From positions 62,001 to 126,000 of the forward strand of contig NZ_BAMZ01000014.1 in NCBI RefSeq assembly GCF_000964225.1: a DNA stretch of 64,000 bases, written 5' to 3'. This DNA comes from Acetobacter syzygii. Its GTDB lineage: Bacteria; Pseudomonadota; Alphaproteobacteria; Acetobacterales; Acetobacteraceae. The position numbers and the translations under genes are program-made. Under the pieces are notes generated by a model, which was not told the DNA's origin, did not search any database, and worked only from the letters and a program-made list of their open reading frames with translations. This document shows, piece by piece, positions 17,209 through 26,959 of the stretch (positions within the stretch are counted from its first letter, which is position 1; each line of letters begins with the position of its first letter).

Positions 17209-18263
17209 AACCCTGCATCTGCCAGAAGAGCGGCCTGTTCTTCCTGCGTCAGAGCGTCCACAAACTCGTCCAGTTCACCCAGCATCACACGGTCAATTTT
17301 ATACAATGTCAGATTGATGCGGTGGTCGGTAACCCGCCCTTGCGGAAAATTATAGGTCCGTATCCGCTCAGACCTGTCCCCCGTTCCAACCTGGGAGCGC
17401 CTGTCTGCTGCACGGTCCGCATGAGCCTGCTCGCGTTCGCGCTCATACAGGCGGGCACGCAGAATTTTCATCGCTTTGGCACGGTTTTTATGCTGGCTTT
17501 TTTCTTCCTGCATGGACACCACAATGCCAGTCGGCAAATGGGTAATACGCACCGCACTTTCGGTTTTGTTCACATGCTGCCCACCCGCACCAGATGCACG
17601 AAAAACATCAATACGCAGTTCAGTCTCGTTAATCGTCACGTCCACTTCTTCCGCTTCTGGCAGAACAGCAACCGTCACTGTGGATGTGTGAATACGCCCC
17701 TGCGCCTCGGTTGCGGGAACCCGCTGGACCCTGTGCACGCCTGATTCGTATTTAAGGCGTGCAAAAACGCTCTTGCCGTTAATTTCAGCAATGCCACAAC
17801 GCAGGCCACCCAACTCGCTCTCGTCGTAATCCATTACGGTAAAGCGCCAGCCTTTAAGGTCTGCGTAGCGTCGGTACAGGTCAAACAGTGCGGCGGCAAA
17901 CAGTGCGGCCTCATCCCCCCCGGCAGCAGGCCGCACTTCCAGAATGGCGCTCCGCTCATCCGCTACGTCTTTAGGCAGCAGCGCCAAGCGAACCTCCCGC
18001 TGCAATCCGGGAAGCTGTTCACGCAGAGCAGCCAGTTCCTCCCCGGCCAGTTCACGCATTTCCGGATCGGATAGCAGGGCTTCCGCCTGCGCTATGCCCT
18101 GCTCTGTTGCCCGCAGATCGTTAATACGGGCAACAACTGGCTCAATTTCCGCATACTCGCGAGAAGCCTGCGTAAAGGCATCCCCGCTCAGACCGCTTGC
18201 CAGATGCGCTTCCAATTCCAGCGCCCGGCTGGCAATCCGGTCCAGCCGCTCATCAAGATTCAT
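17205..18263 (-). CDS. prfA: Peptide chain release factor 1
   Basis: The protein has 352 residues, the normal RF1 length. The GGQ motif that triggers peptidyl-tRNA hydrolysis is in [19 protein letters not shown] (split [10 protein letters not shown] and VNKTESAVR). The codon-recognition region has the RF1-type [13 protein letters not shown] domain preceding it and a C-terminal [12 protein letters not shown]1 reads UAA and UAG. The start codon shares a base with the hisS stop (TAATG), so it is coupled to hisS. Both UAA and UAG stops are used by neighbouring genes. Confidence 0.96.
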   Translation of the reverse strand: MNLDERLDRIASRALELEAHLASGLSGDAFTQASREYAEIEPVVARINDLRATEQGIAQAEALLSDPEMRELAGEELAALREQLPGLQREVRLALLPKDVADERSAILEVRPAAGGDEAALFAAALFDLYRRYADLKGWRFTVMDYDESELGGLRCGIAEINGKSVFARLKYESGVHRVQRVPATEAQGRIHTSTVTVAVLPEAEEVDVTINETELRIDVFRASGAGGQHVNKTESAVRITHLPTGIVVSMQEEKSQHKNRAKAMKILRARLYEREREQAHADRAADRRSQVGTGDRSERIRTYNFPQGRVTDHRINLTLYKIDRVMLGELDEFVDALTQEEQAALLADAGF

Positions 18264-19510
18264 TACGCAAAAACGCTCCGTGCGTCCGACATCAATGTTT
18301 CCATCGCCACATCGCTTTCCTGACCACTTTCCATGCTTTTGACACGGAAGACACCACGAGCCAGTTCGTCCTCACCAACAAACAGAACATGGCTGGCATT
18401 CTGCTTGCCTGCCCGTTCCATCCGCTTACGCAGTGATCCTTTGTAGCCGATCTCTGTGCGAACACCCTGCTGACGCAGAGCCTGCAAAAGCTGGCAAACG
18501 GCTTTTTCTTCCGGAGTTCCAACAGGTATCAGCACAACCGAGCGTGGAGCTTCGGGCGCATCTTCCAACAGCATGGCCAACCGTTCCACCCCGGCAGCCC
18601 AGCCAATAGCCGGCACATCTGGCCCACCCATCTGTTTGACCAGCCCATCATAGCGACCGCCAGCCAGAACCGTACCCTGTGAGCCAAGACGGTTGGTTAC
18701 AAATTCAAAAGTCGTGTGGTTGTAATAATCCAGACCGCGTACAATGCTGGGGTTAACCGTGTAGGCAATACCAAACAGGTCGAGCTTGTTGCGCAGTTCA
18801 TCCCAGAACGTACGGGCTTCGGGGGTAAGGAATTCCTCCATCATCGGAGCATTGGCTACAAGTGCGCGGTCACCAGCATCTTTACTGTCGAGGATACGCA
18901 GGGGATTTTTTTCAAGCCTTACGCGGCTATCTTCGGACAGCTTGTCCCCATGAGCAGAAAAATACGCAACAAGTGCGCGCCGCCATGCGTCCCTGCTGGC
19001 TGAATCCCCCAGAGTGTTCAACTCAAGGGTCACGTACCCGGCAATACCCAGAGCCTCAAGCACGGCATAACCGAGGGCAATAGCCTCCGCATCCGCTAAA
19101 GGCTCAGCCGCTCCCATCAACTCTGCTCCAATCTGATGGAACTGGCGGTAACGTCCCTTTTGGGGCCGTTCGTGGCGGAACATGGGCCCCGTATAAAAAA
19201 CCTTCTGGGGTAGTGACTGGGTTAAGCCGTTTGTAACCAATGCACGGCAGACCGCAGCTGTACCCTCTGGCCGCAGGGTCAGACTTTCCCCATCCCGGTC
19301 ATTGAAGGAATACATTTCCTTGGAAACCACATCAGACGTATCCCCCAAGGAGCGGGAGAACACGCGGGTATCCTCAAAAATAGGGGTAGACCATTCATCA
19401 AACCCGTAAAGCCCGGCAATATGGCGTGCAGTGCTGACCACGCGCGTATGGCGGCGCTGCTCTTCTCCAATAAGATCGTGCGTTCCTCTTACGGGCTGAA
19501 TGCTGCTCAC
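18263..19510 (-). CDS. hisS: Histidine--tRNA ligase
   Basis: Start taken at GTG 19510 (then [12 protein letters not shown]), with AGGA about ten bases upstream; an in-frame TTG at 19537 adds nine residues but lacks a ribosome site. The 415-residue class II enzyme has motif 1 near [13 protein letters not shown], motif 2 [14 protein letters not shown] followed by [19 protein letters not shown], histidine-specific [12 protein letters not shown], and motif 3 [13 protein letters not shown]-terminal anticodon-binding domain follows. Gene order rodZ-ispG-hisS is also found in gammaproteobacteria such as E. coli. Confidence 0.95.
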   Translation of the reverse strand: MSSIQPVRGTHDLIGEEQRRHTRVVSTARHIAGLYGFDEWSTPIFEDTRVFSRSLGDTSDVVSKEMYSFNDRDGESLTLRPEGTAAVCRALVTNGLTQSLPQKVFYTGPMFRHERPQKGRYRQFHQIGAELMGAAEPLADAEAIALGYAVLEALGIAGYVTLELNTLGDSASRDAWRRALVAYFSAHGDKLSEDSRVRLEKNPLRILDSKDAGDRALVANAPMMEEFLTPEARTFWDELRNKLDLFGIAYTVNPSIVRGLDYYNHTTFEFVTNRLGSQGTVLAGGRYDGLVKQMGGPDVPAIGWAAGVERLAMLLEDAPEAPRSVVLIPVGTPEEKAVCQLLQALRQQGVRTEIGYKGSLRKRMERAGKQNASHVLFVGEDELARGVFRVKSMESGQESDVAMETLMSDARSVFA

Positions 19511-19587
19511 GGCCTGTTTTTCCTGATTGGCGCACAATGGCGGACCAGACTGCGCACCTTATATTGAAATGTCTGTATAATGGACGA

Positions 19588-19634
19588 ACAAAAGCCACCA
19601 CGCATTCCAAACTGATTGGAACAGGCGTGGTGGC
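19588..19634 (-). terminator. Rho-independent terminator after ispG
   Basis: On the minus strand GCCACCACGC (19625-19634) pairs with GCGTGGTGGC (19594-19603), and the inner TTCCAA pairs with TTGGAA. The roughly 16-bp stem is followed by TTTTGTT. It lies 13 bases after the ispG stop and would limit read-through into hisS. Confidence 0.8.
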
Positions 19635-19646
19635 CTGTATGCCAGC

Positions 19647-20807
19647 TTAGTTGGCAGATGCCATATCGGGCAGTTCGGGGGTTGCCCCTTCCTGCTTGGC
19701 AAGTGCTTCTGCGGCCTCAATAGCAGCCACACGTTCTTCAACCAGTTCAACAACGTGGTTGATCATGTCCCCTGCGGGCACAGTATGATCCTGCTTACCA
19801 GCGGAATAGACCATGTGACGGCCAGAACCACCACCGGTAACCCCAAGGTCGGTCATCAGGGCTTCCCCCGGGCCATTCACAACACACCCGATAATGGAAA
19901 GAGTGAGAGGCGTTTTGATATGGGCAAGCCGGTCTTCCAAGGTCTGGACCGTCTCCACCACATTAAAGCCCTGACGTGCACAGGACGGGCAGGAAATGAT
20001 TTTGACCCCACGATGGCGCAAACCAAGGGATTTAAGAATATCCCAGCCGACCAGCACTTCCTCTTCCGGTGCGGCAGAAAGAGAGACACGCATGGTATCC
20101 CCCACACCGGCCCATAGCAGATTGCCCAAGCCGATAGAGGATTTGACCGTCCCTGCACGCTTGCTGCCAGCTTCCGTAATACCGATATGCAGCGGATAAT
20201 CGCAGGCATCGGCCAGTTGCTGATAGGCGGCAACAGCCATAAATACGTCGGACGCCTTTACGCTGATCTTGAATTCACGGAAGTCATGATCTTCCAGAAT
20301 TTTCGCGTGTTCAAGCGCACTTTCCACCAATGCTTCGGGGTTAGGTTCGCCGTATTTTTCGAGCAGGTGTTTTTCCAACGACCCAGCGTTCACACCAATA
20401 CGGATGGAACAGCCATAGTCCTTGGCGGCCTGCACCACTTCCTTCACACGGTCGGCGCTCCCGATGTTACCGGGATTAATGCGCAGGCACGCGGCCCCAG
20501 CCTTTGCGGCTTCAATCGCCCGTTTGTAGTGGAAGTGGATGTCGGCCACGATTGGCACGTTCACTTCCTTCACAATTTCCGCAAGGGCTGTCGTGCTGTC
20601 TTCATCCGGGCAGGACACGCGCACAATATCAACCCCAGCCAGTTCCGCACGACGAATCTGCTCGATTGTCGCCTGCGCATCACTGGTCAGGGTATTGGTC
20701 ATGGTCTGGATGGAAATAGGGGCGTCTCCACCGACGGCTACCTTGCCGACGTGGATCTGCCGAGATTTCCGACGCTCGATATGCTGGTATGGCCGGTAGC
20801 CGCTCAT
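19647..20807 (-). CDS. ispG: 4-hydroxy-3-methylbut-2-en-1-yl diphosphate synthase (IspG/GcpE)
   Basis: Start taken at ATG 20807 ([18 protein letters not shown]), with AAGGA about eight bases upstream; the frame stays open to 20870 without a site. The protein has 386 codons. The TIM-barrel part starts [15 protein letters not shown], with IQxMTNTxT typical of IspG. The C-terminal part has the [4Fe-4S] ligands in [12 protein letters not shown] and [12 protein letters not shown]. It converts MEcPP to HMBPP in the MEP isoprenoid pathway. The rodZ-like gene lies upstream and hisS downstream, but a strong terminator sits between ispG and hisS. Confidence 0.95.
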   Translation of the reverse strand: MSGYRPYQHIERRKSRQIHVGKVAVGGDAPISIQTMTNTLTSDAQATIEQIRRAELAGVDIVRVSCPDEDSTTALAEIVKEVNVPIVADIHFHYKRAIEAAKAGAACLRINPGNIGSADRVKEVVQAAKDYGCSIRIGVNAGSLEKHLLEKYGEPNPEALVESALEHAKILEDHDFREFKISVKASDVFMAVAAYQQLADACDYPLHIGITEAGSKRAGTVKSSIGLGNLLWAGVGDTMRVSLSAAPEEEVLVGWDILKSLGLRHRGVKIISCPSCARQGFNVVETVQTLEDRLAHIKTPLTLSIIGCVVNGPGEALMTDLGVTGGGSGRHMVYSAGKQDHTVPAGDMINHVVELVEERVAAIEAAEALAKQEGATPELPDMASAN

Positions 20808-20945
20808 CTTACATCCTTTTGTCGAGCCGACAGTTGGGGGAGGTCTGGCCGCAATTCGGCGCTGCGGCATCTCCCGCTCTAGGTTTGGTGCTTTCCTGCC
20901 AAAATCAAGACCGATTGGCTACACATAAAGCAAGGAAAGAGCCAT

Positions 20946-22223
20946 TCAGTGCGCGCCAGCTCCACTTAACTGGCGAGCGTTCAGGTCATCCGCGCTAGGC
21001 TCTGCCACTGGCGTATCCCGGTGAGATGGAGGTTTAGCAGCCGGAACTGGCGCTGCAATGCCACCACCCGGAACTGAAGCGGTAGCCGATGCACCACTTT
21101 TAGCAGAAGTCTCGGCCAACGGCGCGTGAACATTACCCACAGCCTGCGTTGCTGGCGCCACAGGTGCTGGTACGGATGCAACGCCACCACCAGCCTGAAC
21201 CTGCCTGACCGTATCGGGCGTAAGAGCAATACGCCGCAACACCGCACCGTTCCGCCCCAACGGGGGCGTTGTCAATTCGCCCTGCCCTAACGCAATACCA
21301 CCTGCGTTCCCTACAGTCAGGCTATATGGCCCATTATCCGAGGGAACTGTCCATGCCTCACCCGCTTGCAGAATGTGATCATACACAACCTTACCTTCTG
21401 CATTTTTAACCTGCACCCAACTTGGTGCCAAAGCTTTGAGGGTCAGTGGCGCACTGGCATCTGCCGTAGCTGGCTCAGCCTGCACATGAGCAGGTTGTGC
21501 ATCAACTGGCTGCTGTTCTGGCGCACCATGATTATCAGATGCCGCACTCTGGGCTGGAGGAACGGTCGTATCAACCCCATGTGCAGGAGCAGCCGTTACT
21601 TCTGCACCCTCATGCGCTCCAGCTCCCCCCTCTGGCTGAACAGGCTGAGGCACAACAGGGACAGGTGCCAGTTGCGCCACATTATGATCTGGCAGCATGG
21701 AGGCCACTTGAGGAGACGGTGCATTTTTTGCACTTTCTCCGGGCATAAGGGTTGCCACCGGAGGCACATGCTCCGGCACTGGCGGCACATGTCCAACAAA
21801 ACAGTACCAGCCCACATAACTCGCCAAAATAACGGCAAGACCAAGAGATATGCTGACTGCTGGCGGTAGGCGACGGTCCGCTGGCGGGTCCGGAAAATCC
21901 AGTTCCGGCTTACGCGCACCAAGCCGACCTTCCTGCCTGTAGCATTTCAACAATTGCTCAGGCTCAAACCCCAGCGCCTGCCCGTATGTGCGCAAAAAAC
22001 CCAGCGCATAAACCTCGGCAGGCAGAATGTTAGCCTGCCCGGTCTCCAGCGCTTCCAGATACACACTCCGAATCCGCAGCCAGGCAGCAACATCCTCTAT
22101 GCTCCACCCAAGCTGCTCCCGGCGTTGGCGCAAAGCTTCGCCCACTCCCAGTTTTGCAATATCTGGAAGGGGGGGCAAAGCTGGACCTTGCTCCTGATCA
22201 GAACCTTGGGCGTATTCAGCCAT
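20946..22223 (-). CDS. rodZ: RodZ-like helix-turn-helix membrane protein with DUF4115
   Basis: Start taken at ATG 22223 (MAEYAQGSD), inside the end of the preceding gene; ATG 22229 is equally possible. The order is: cytoplasmic HTH_25 domain (about 25-95, GVGEALRQRREQLGWSIEDVA), a single membrane helix (about 125-145, VSISLGLAVILASYVGWYCF), a long Pro/Ala/Val-rich periplasmic linker, a DUF4115 beta domain (about 260-340, with WVQVKNAEGKVVYD), and a low-complexity tail. RodZ links MreB filaments to wall synthesis. The neighbour order with ispG and hisS supports the assignment. The linker and tail are unusually long. Confidence 0.8.
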   Translation of the reverse strand: MAEYAQGSDQEQGPALPPLPDIAKLGVGEALRQRREQLGWSIEDVAAWLRIRSVYLEALETGQANILPAEVYALGFLRTYGQALGFEPEQLLKCYRQEGRLGARKPELDFPDPPADRRLPPAVSISLGLAVILASYVGWYCFVGHVPPVPEHVPPVATLMPGESAKNAPSPQVASMLPDHNVAQLAPVPVVPQPVQPEGGAGAHEGAEVTAAPAHGVDTTVPPAQSAASDNHGAPEQQPVDAQPAHVQAEPATADASAPLTLKALAPSWVQVKNAEGKVVYDHILQAGEAWTVPSDNGPYSLTVGNAGGIALGQGELTTPPLGRNGAVLRRIALTPDTVRQVQAGGGVASVPAPVAPATQAVGNVHAPLAETSAKSGASATASVPGGGIAAPVPAAKPPSHRDTPVAEPSADDLNARQLSGAGAH

Positions 22224-23304
22224 CCGCATCCATACGACGTTGTTGACGCACCAGTGCCACAGTAGCCTGTTCAACCAGATCTTTTATGATCTGCGCTACA
22301 GGCTGAACGGACTTTACCATACCAACAGACTGGCCCGCCATAACAGACCCCTGTTCCACATCGCCGTCAATCACTGCACGGCGGAGTGCTCCTGCCCAGA
22401 AATGTTCAATTTCCAGCTGTGCCGCCTCACGCGTAAGTTCACCTGCCTGAAAACGACGGATAACATCGGCCTGATGGCTGACAAACTGCCGCCCGCCCTC
22501 ATTACCCAGCGCTCGGACCGGAATAACCGGAAAACGCTCATCCAGTTGCACGGAAGTAACGGCATCACGCGCGGCAGCACGCACAAACGCTTTTTTAAAT
22601 TTTTCGTGAGCAATGCTTTCTTCCGCTGCGGCAAAAAGCGTACCCAACTGCCCACCGGATGCACCAAGCTCCAGATAGGATAACAGGGCATCTCCTCGGG
22701 CCAGACCGCCCGCCACAAAGACTGGAACACTCTGAATATGTGGTAGAATTTCCTGCGCAAGAACGGTCAGGGATACCGGGCCGATGTGCCCACCGGCCTC
22801 AGCCCCTTCGATCACCAGCGCATCCACACCCATTTTAATCAAGCGTTTAGCCAGAACCAGTGCGGGAGAGAACGCAATAACCTTGGCGCCCCCTTCCTTA
22901 ATGGCTTTGATGGCAGCTCCCGGTGGAATACCGCCCGCCAGCACAATATGCCCAACCCCAGCATCCAGACAGACCTGCACCAGTTCATCAAGCTGCGGGT
23001 GCATGGTAATCAGGTTTACACCAAACGGACGATCGGTCAGAGCGCGTGTGGCTTTAATTTCCTCTGCCAGACGGGCCGGTTCCATGGCCCCACAGGCAAT
23101 AACCCCAAAGCCGCCAGCGTTAGAAATGGCCGAAACCAGATTGCGTTCGCTTACCCAGGACATGGCACCGCCAAGAATGGCGTATTCCGTGCCCAAAAAT
23201 TCGGTTCCGCGCCCCCACAATGCGTCCAGCCGCTTGCGGGCCGCATTGCGTTCTGCCTCAGTCGGCGCGTCGGTCAGGGCGACCTTTATGTGTTGCTCAG
23301 ACAT
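22216..23304 (-). CDS. Nitronate monooxygenase-like flavoprotein
   Basis: The protein has 362 residues from ATG 23304, overlapping the lysC stop by eight bases. The TIM-barrel FMN enzyme has AILGGAMSWVSERNLVSAIS, split as AILGGAMSW and SERNLVSAIS at its start, a PFGVNLI strand, and VIEGAEAGGHIGPVS with the His proposed as catalytic base in nitronate monooxygenases. VFVAGGLARGDALLSYLELGA binds the FMN phosphate (split VFVAGGLARGD and ALLSYLELGA). The same fold serves in FabK-type enoyl-ACP reductases, but fabI is present at the left edge. The natural substrate is uncertain. Confidence 0.82.
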   Translation of the reverse strand: MSEQHIKVALTDAPTEAERNAARKRLDALWGRGTEFLGTEYAILGGAMSWVSERNLVSAISNAGGFGVIACGAMEPARLAEEIKATRALTDRPFGVNLITMHPQLDELVQVCLDAGVGHIVLAGGIPPGAAIKAIKEGGAKVIAFSPALVLAKRLIKMGVDALVIEGAEAGGHIGPVSLTVLAQEILPHIQSVPVFVAGGLARGDALLSYLELGASGGQLGTLFAAAEESIAHEKFKKAFVRAAARDAVTSVQLDERFPVIPVRALGNEGGRQFVSHQADVIRRFQAGELTREAAQLEIEHFWAGALRRAVIDGDVEQGSVMAGQSVGMVKSVQPVAQIIKDLVEQATVALVRQQRRMDADG

Positions 23305-24550
23305 TATCCAGCCCATATGCGGTGTGTAGTGCACGCACCGCAAGCTCTGCGTATTCTGCCGCAACCAGCACGGAAATCTTGATCTCGCTGGTCGAAATTG
23401 CCTGAATGTTAATCGAACGTTCAGACAGTGTGCGGAACATGGTGCTTGCCACCCCGGCGTGTGAACGCATACCGGTACCGACAACGCTGATCTTAACAAT
23501 ATCCGGGTCTGTTGCCAGTTCTTCGTACTGCACAGAATCGCGCACACTTTCCAGCACATTGATCGCCTGCGGCAGGTCGCTCTTGCTGGTTGTAAAGGTC
23601 ATATTGGTGGTGCCATCGGCCCCCGTGCTCTGCACGATCATGTCCACATTAACGTGGGCTTCGCTCATCGGACCAAAAATCGCAGCCGCGATCCCGGGGC
23701 GATCGGGAATACGCCGGACCGACAACTTGGCTTCGTCACGAGAGTAGGCAATGCCGGTAACCAGTTTCTTTTCCACGATTTCGTCCTCATCCACCACCAA
23801 AGACCCGGGAAGGTGCCCTTCCATAACAGCCGGGCCATCTGCAAAGCTGGAAAGAACCTGCACCCGCACGCCTTCGCGCATGGCAAGTCCTACGCTGCGG
23901 GTCTGCAGCACCTTGGCTCCGACCGAAGCCAGTTCCAGCATTTCCTCATAGGTAATTTTATCAAGCTTGCGCGCCTTGGGTACAATGCGCGGGTCGGTGG
24001 TGTAGATACCATCCACATCCGTGTAAATATCGCAGCGATCTGCGTGAATCGCAGCGGCAAGCGCTACGGCAGAAGTATCCGAACCACCACGCCCAAGGGT
24101 GGACACGCGACCATCCGGGGCTACGCCCTGAAAGCCCGCAACAACGGGCACCATTCCTTCGGCCATGCACCCCAGCAGACGAGCGCCGTCGATTGTATCC
24201 AGACTGGCCTTGCCATGCGCCGAGTCGGTCTGAATAGGAACCTGCCACCCGGCAAAAGACCGCGATGGTACGCCCAGCTTCTGCAGCGCAATAGCTAACA
24301 GTCCACTGGTGACCTGTTCGCCAGTAGCAACAATGGAATCATACTCCTTTGGGTCGTGCAAAGGAGACAGGGACTGACAGAACCCAACAAGCCTGTTTGT
24401 TTCCCCCGCCATAGCGGAAACAACAACAAGGACATCGCATCCTGCGTCTTTCTGTTTTTTGACGCGCTCGGCCACGGCTCGAATACGATCAAGGTCGCCG
24501 ACAGACGTTCCGCCGAATTTCATGACAATCCGGGGTGCGGAACCGGACAT
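23297..24550 (-). CDS. lysC: Aspartate kinase with ACT domains
   Basis: Start taken at ATG 24550 (MSGSAPRIVMKFGGTSVGD), with GGAG about nine bases upstream. This 417-residue amino-acid kinase begins with KFGGTSVG. It also has GRGGSDTSAVALA (aspartate and ATP binding) and two C-terminal ACT domains for lysine/threonine feedback. It phosphorylates aspartate at the start of the Lys, Thr and Met branch. The ubiG gene is divergent from it, a pairing common in alphaproteobacteria. The second gene, for the flavoprotein, overlaps its stop. Confidence 0.95.
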   Translation of the reverse strand: MSGSAPRIVMKFGGTSVGDLDRIRAVAERVKKQKDAGCDVLVVVSAMAGETNRLVGFCQSLSPLHDPKEYDSIVATGEQVTSGLLAIALQKLGVPSRSFAGWQVPIQTDSAHGKASLDTIDGARLLGCMAEGMVPVVAGFQGVAPDGRVSTLGRGGSDTSAVALAAAIHADRCDIYTDVDGIYTTDPRIVPKARKLDKITYEEMLELASVGAKVLQTRSVGLAMREGVRVQVLSSFADGPAVMEGHLPGSLVVDEDEIVEKKLVTGIAYSRDEAKLSVRRIPDRPGIAAAIFGPMSEAHVNVDMIVQSTGADGTTNMTFTTSKSDLPQAINVLESVRDSVQYEELATDPDIVKISVVGTGMRSHAGVASTMFRTLSERSINIQAISTSEIKISVLVAAEYAELAVRALHTAYGLDNV

Positions 24551-24721
24551 AGCTTTATTCTCCACCAGACAAGCCGCAGAACATGCCCCTGCCCCCATTC
24601 GACCCCAGCTTTGCCAGAAAAGACGAACAGGAACGGTTGCACAGCTTTACAAGGCGCGTCACATAACCTTCCCGGCCCCCTTTCGTCCAGCGGGGAGACC
24701 AGCAGGAAAGGAATTTGTTGC

Positions 24722-25462
24722 ATGAACGCCACCACCCCACACGCGGCCTCTTCGGTCTCTGAGGAAGAAATCGCACGGTTTAGCGCCCTTGCGGAGCAGT
24801 GGTGGAATCCTTCTGGTCCCATGCGTCCACTGCACGCCATGAATGCGTTACGCATAGACTGGGCCTGCCGCCACCTGCCTCTGCGTGGTCGCACTTCGCG
24901 CCGGGCAAAAATTCTGGACATAGGCTGCGGTGCCGGTCTGGCCAGCGAGGCACTAGCAAAAGCCGGTTACGATGTGCTGGGGCTGGATGCCTCCGCCAAC
25001 GGCATAGCAGCGGCAAAGGAACATCTGGCTTCCTGCCCATTGCCGGAGCAGGCAGGCCCGCTACATTACCGCAATGGCAGCGCGGAAGACCTTGTGGCAG
25101 AAGGCTGCACGTTTGATGCCGTTGTTGCATTAGAAATTATTGAGCATGTTACTGATCCTGCGGCATTTATGGATATGCTTGCCCAGCTTGCCGGGCAGAA
25201 TGGCACGGTCATCGTCTCGACCATGAATCGTACCTTGCGTTCTCTTGCCGTTGGCAAAATTGGCGCGGAATATATTTTACGCCTGCTCCCTGTAGGTACG
25301 CATGAGTGGCGCAAGTTCATTCTGCCATCTGAACTGGGTCAGTACGCTCGGGCTGCGGGCCTGCGCATGATTTCCATAGCGGGCATGGCCCCCGGCCCCA
25401 TGGGCTGGAGAGAAACGCGCGACCTTGGCGTCAACTACATTGCCGCATTTACAAAATACTAA
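24722..25462 (+). CDS. ubiG: Ubiquinone biosynthesis O-methyltransferase
   Basis: Start taken at ATG 24722 (MNATTPHAASS); GGAAAGGA lies about ten bases upstream. The 246-residue SAM methyltransferase has FSALAEQWWNPSGPMRPLHAMN near its start (split FSALAEQWW and NPSGPMRPLHAMN), which is the UbiG signature. It also has ILDIGCGAGLASEALA for SAM binding, an EIIEHVTDP loop, and a C-terminal GVNYIAAFTK. UbiG carries out both O-methylations of the ubiquinone ring on the inner-membrane face. It is divergent from lysC with 171 bases between the starts. Confidence 0.94.
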   Translation: MNATTPHAASSVSEEEIARFSALAEQWWNPSGPMRPLHAMNALRIDWACRHLPLRGRTSRRAKILDIGCGAGLASEALAKAGYDVLGLDASANGIAAAKEHLASCPLPEQAGPLHYRNGSAEDLVAEGCTFDAVVALEIIEHVTDPAAFMDMLAQLAGQNGTVIVSTMNRTLRSLAVGKIGAEYILRLLPVGTHEWRKFILPSELGQYARAAGLRMISIAGMAPGPMGWRETRDLGVNYIAAFTKY

Positions 25463-25476
25463 TTTTAAAAATTTTT

Positions 25477-25510
25477 ATGGGTTGGCCATCTTAAATATGC
25501 GCCAACCCAT
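25477..25510. terminator. Hairpin between converging ubiG and DUF2147 genes
   Basis: ATGGGTTGGC (25477-25486) pairs perfectly with GCCAACCCAT (25501-25510), around a 14-base loop. AT-rich sequence flanks both sides (AATTTTTAAAAATTTTT to the left, TTATTG to the right). It fits a shared bidirectional terminator, though the loop is long. Confidence 0.55.
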
Positions 25511-25517
25511 TTATTGT

Positions 25518-26027
25518 TCACTTAACAGAATCGGGAATTTTGCAGACTGGCCCCATAGCGGGGCCGGTATAGCGGGTCCATGTCTGGGTTTCGCCAAAAA
25601 TGGGCAGGCCTATGTACCCACGCAATTTAAGTACCGTCGGCTGAGGCGACCATATCTGGGAATCGTACAGATGCCCTGTATCCGGGTCCAGAATATGCCC
25701 CGCCCAACGCCCTTTTTCATCATCCATTGGGTGAAAATCCGTGAGCATGAGCAAACCACACTCGCTTTTGCCATCATGCCCATGGGGGACATTCGTGCCA
25801 TCGTAACGCAGGCCAATCAGGTGGCCACACAGATTTTGACCACAGCGCTCAATTTGAAAAACACCATCATGGTCCTGACTAAGCCAGTAACCCGTCAAAG
25901 CGTGTTCGTTTGACAAAGGCTCTGCTGAAAGAGACCCAACCGGCGCGGCCATGAGAAAAGCGGCCAGAAAAGCAGCAATACCTGCCTTGCCCCTGCGCTC
26001 CGTGCTGGATTGTCTGTCTCGCGTCAT
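25518..26027 (-). CDS. Secreted DUF2147-type protein
   Basis: The protein has 169 residues. A signal peptide (about 15-35, IAAFLAAFLMAAPVGSLSA) has an AxA-like cleavage site. The mature part begins LTGYWLSQDHDGVFQIERCGQNLCGHLIGL and ends in RGYIGLPIFGETQTWTRY, matching the DUF2147 pattern GxWxxxxGxVxIxxCGxxLCGxI...LxGyxGxPLFGxxxxWxR. The family is exported and lipocalin-like; no activity is known. Two Cys in GQNLCGH and the upstream CGQ are conserved in the family and may form a disulfide. It stands alone, converging on ubiG. Confidence 0.8.
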   Translation of the reverse strand: MTRDRQSSTERRGKAGIAAFLAAFLMAAPVGSLSAEPLSNEHALTGYWLSQDHDGVFQIERCGQNLCGHLIGLRYDGTNVPHGHDGKSECGLLMLTDFHPMDDEKGRWAGHILDPDTGHLYDSQIWSPQPTVLKLRGYIGLPIFGETQTWTRYTGPAMGPVCKIPDSVK

Positions 26028-26141
26028 CTTTGCCTCTCCCTCAGCCGGGCTGGCGGTGGCTGGTCCACTCAGCCCTCAAGCATGTGTGAGGGATAGCTCC
26101 CCTCCACGCCACCCCCATTTGTATATGGTCAGACCAGACAT

Positions 26142-26636
26142 TCAACTATCCGTGTCGCGCACCCAAGGAATATTGTGGAAGGCAACCCCTTCCTCCTCCA
26201 GCTCTTCCCGCTGGGTTTCGGACATCTCGCCATAAATGCCGCGCTCTGGTGCTTCTCCATAATGAATGCGCAAAGCCTCATCGGCAAAGTTCCTGCCTAC
26301 GTTCTCGCACTTTTCTTCAACTTCGCGTCGCATTTCACGCAGAGCACCCAGCAAGGCGTCTGGCACAACAGAGGGGGTATGGGGAGCAGATGCCGCCGCG
26401 ATGGTATGGGTGCCAGCGGATGGCGGTGCCTGAGCCGCTGCTTCAGGCGCTTCTTTGGCATCGGAGCGACCACGGCCAACGATGGCAGGCGCCATGGGGG
26501 CCTGATCCACCGCAGACGTGCCACACTCCATGCAGCTTAAAAGCCCTTTCTGCCTGAGCATGGCAAATGTGCTGCTATCTTTGTACCAGCCTTCAAACAC
26601 ATGGTCGTTGGCGCAACGCAGGCGATAGCAGATCAT
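26142..26636 (-). CDS. DUF1178 family protein
   Basis: The protein has 164 residues. It starts MICYRLRCANDHVFEGWYKDSSTF, here split as MICYRLRCANDHVFEG and WYKDSSTF, with a rubredoxin-like Cys pair (LRC and CMECGTSAVDQ) that could bind zinc. The C-terminal part has RNFADEALRIHYGEAPERGIYG, split RNFADEALR and IHYGEAPERGIYG, which is the DUF1178 end motif. The middle is Ala/Pro-rich. The family is found next to grxC, comF and ubiG in alphaproteobacteria. Its function is unknown; the Zn-ribbon start suggests a binding or regulatory role. Confidence 0.82.
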   Translation of the reverse strand: MICYRLRCANDHVFEGWYKDSSTFAMLRQKGLLSCMECGTSAVDQAPMAPAIVGRGRSDAKEAPEAAAQAPPSAGTHTIAAASAPHTPSVVPDALLGALREMRREVEEKCENVGRNFADEALRIHYGEAPERGIYGEMSETQREELEEEGVAFHNIPWVRDTDS

Positions 26637-26679
26637 ATTGGCTTACCTTGATGAGACCTTATAGCCTGTGCCTGAAAAA

Positions 26680-26940
26680 TCAGCTCAGACCCAGCAATCC
26701 ATTCAACTGTCCTGTACGCTCAAGCCGCATCAGGTCATCACACCCGCCAAGCGATTTTCCATCCACAAAGGTCTGTGGCACGGTTGTCTGCCCACCAGAA
26801 AGGCTAATGGCTTCATCCCGCTCCGGGGTGCCGCGAGGAGCGTTTACCTCGGCAAACTGGACATTTTTGCTCTTAAGCAGTGCAACCGCCCGCATACAAT
26901 ACGGGCAACCGGGCTGGGTATAAATTTTGATTTCTGGCAT
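26680..26940 (-). CDS. grxC: Glutaredoxin 3
   Basis: The protein has 86 residues, standard for GrxC. The active site is QPGCPYCMRA (CPYC, residues 12-15). TVPQTFVDGKSLGGCDDL provides the cis-Pro and GG glutathione-binding loop. It reduces protein disulfides and mixed disulfides with glutathione. It is 19 bases downstream of the comF stop, on the same strand. In related genomes a carbon-nitrogen hydrolase gene usually lies between grxC and DUF1178; here only 43 bases separate them. Confidence 0.95.
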   Translation of the reverse strand: MPEIKIYTQPGCPYCMRAVALLKSKNVQFAEVNAPRGTPERDEAISLSGGQTTVPQTFVDGKSLGGCDDLMRLERTGQLNGLLGLS

Positions 26941-26959
26941 GAACTGTCCTTAACGCAAT

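Noticed and set aside
22216-23559. Longer nitronate-monooxygenase frame up to 23559
   Set aside because: The added 85 residues are the antisense-shifted part of lysC with Cys/Arg-rich composition; ATG 23304 overlapping the lysC stop is a normal coupled start.
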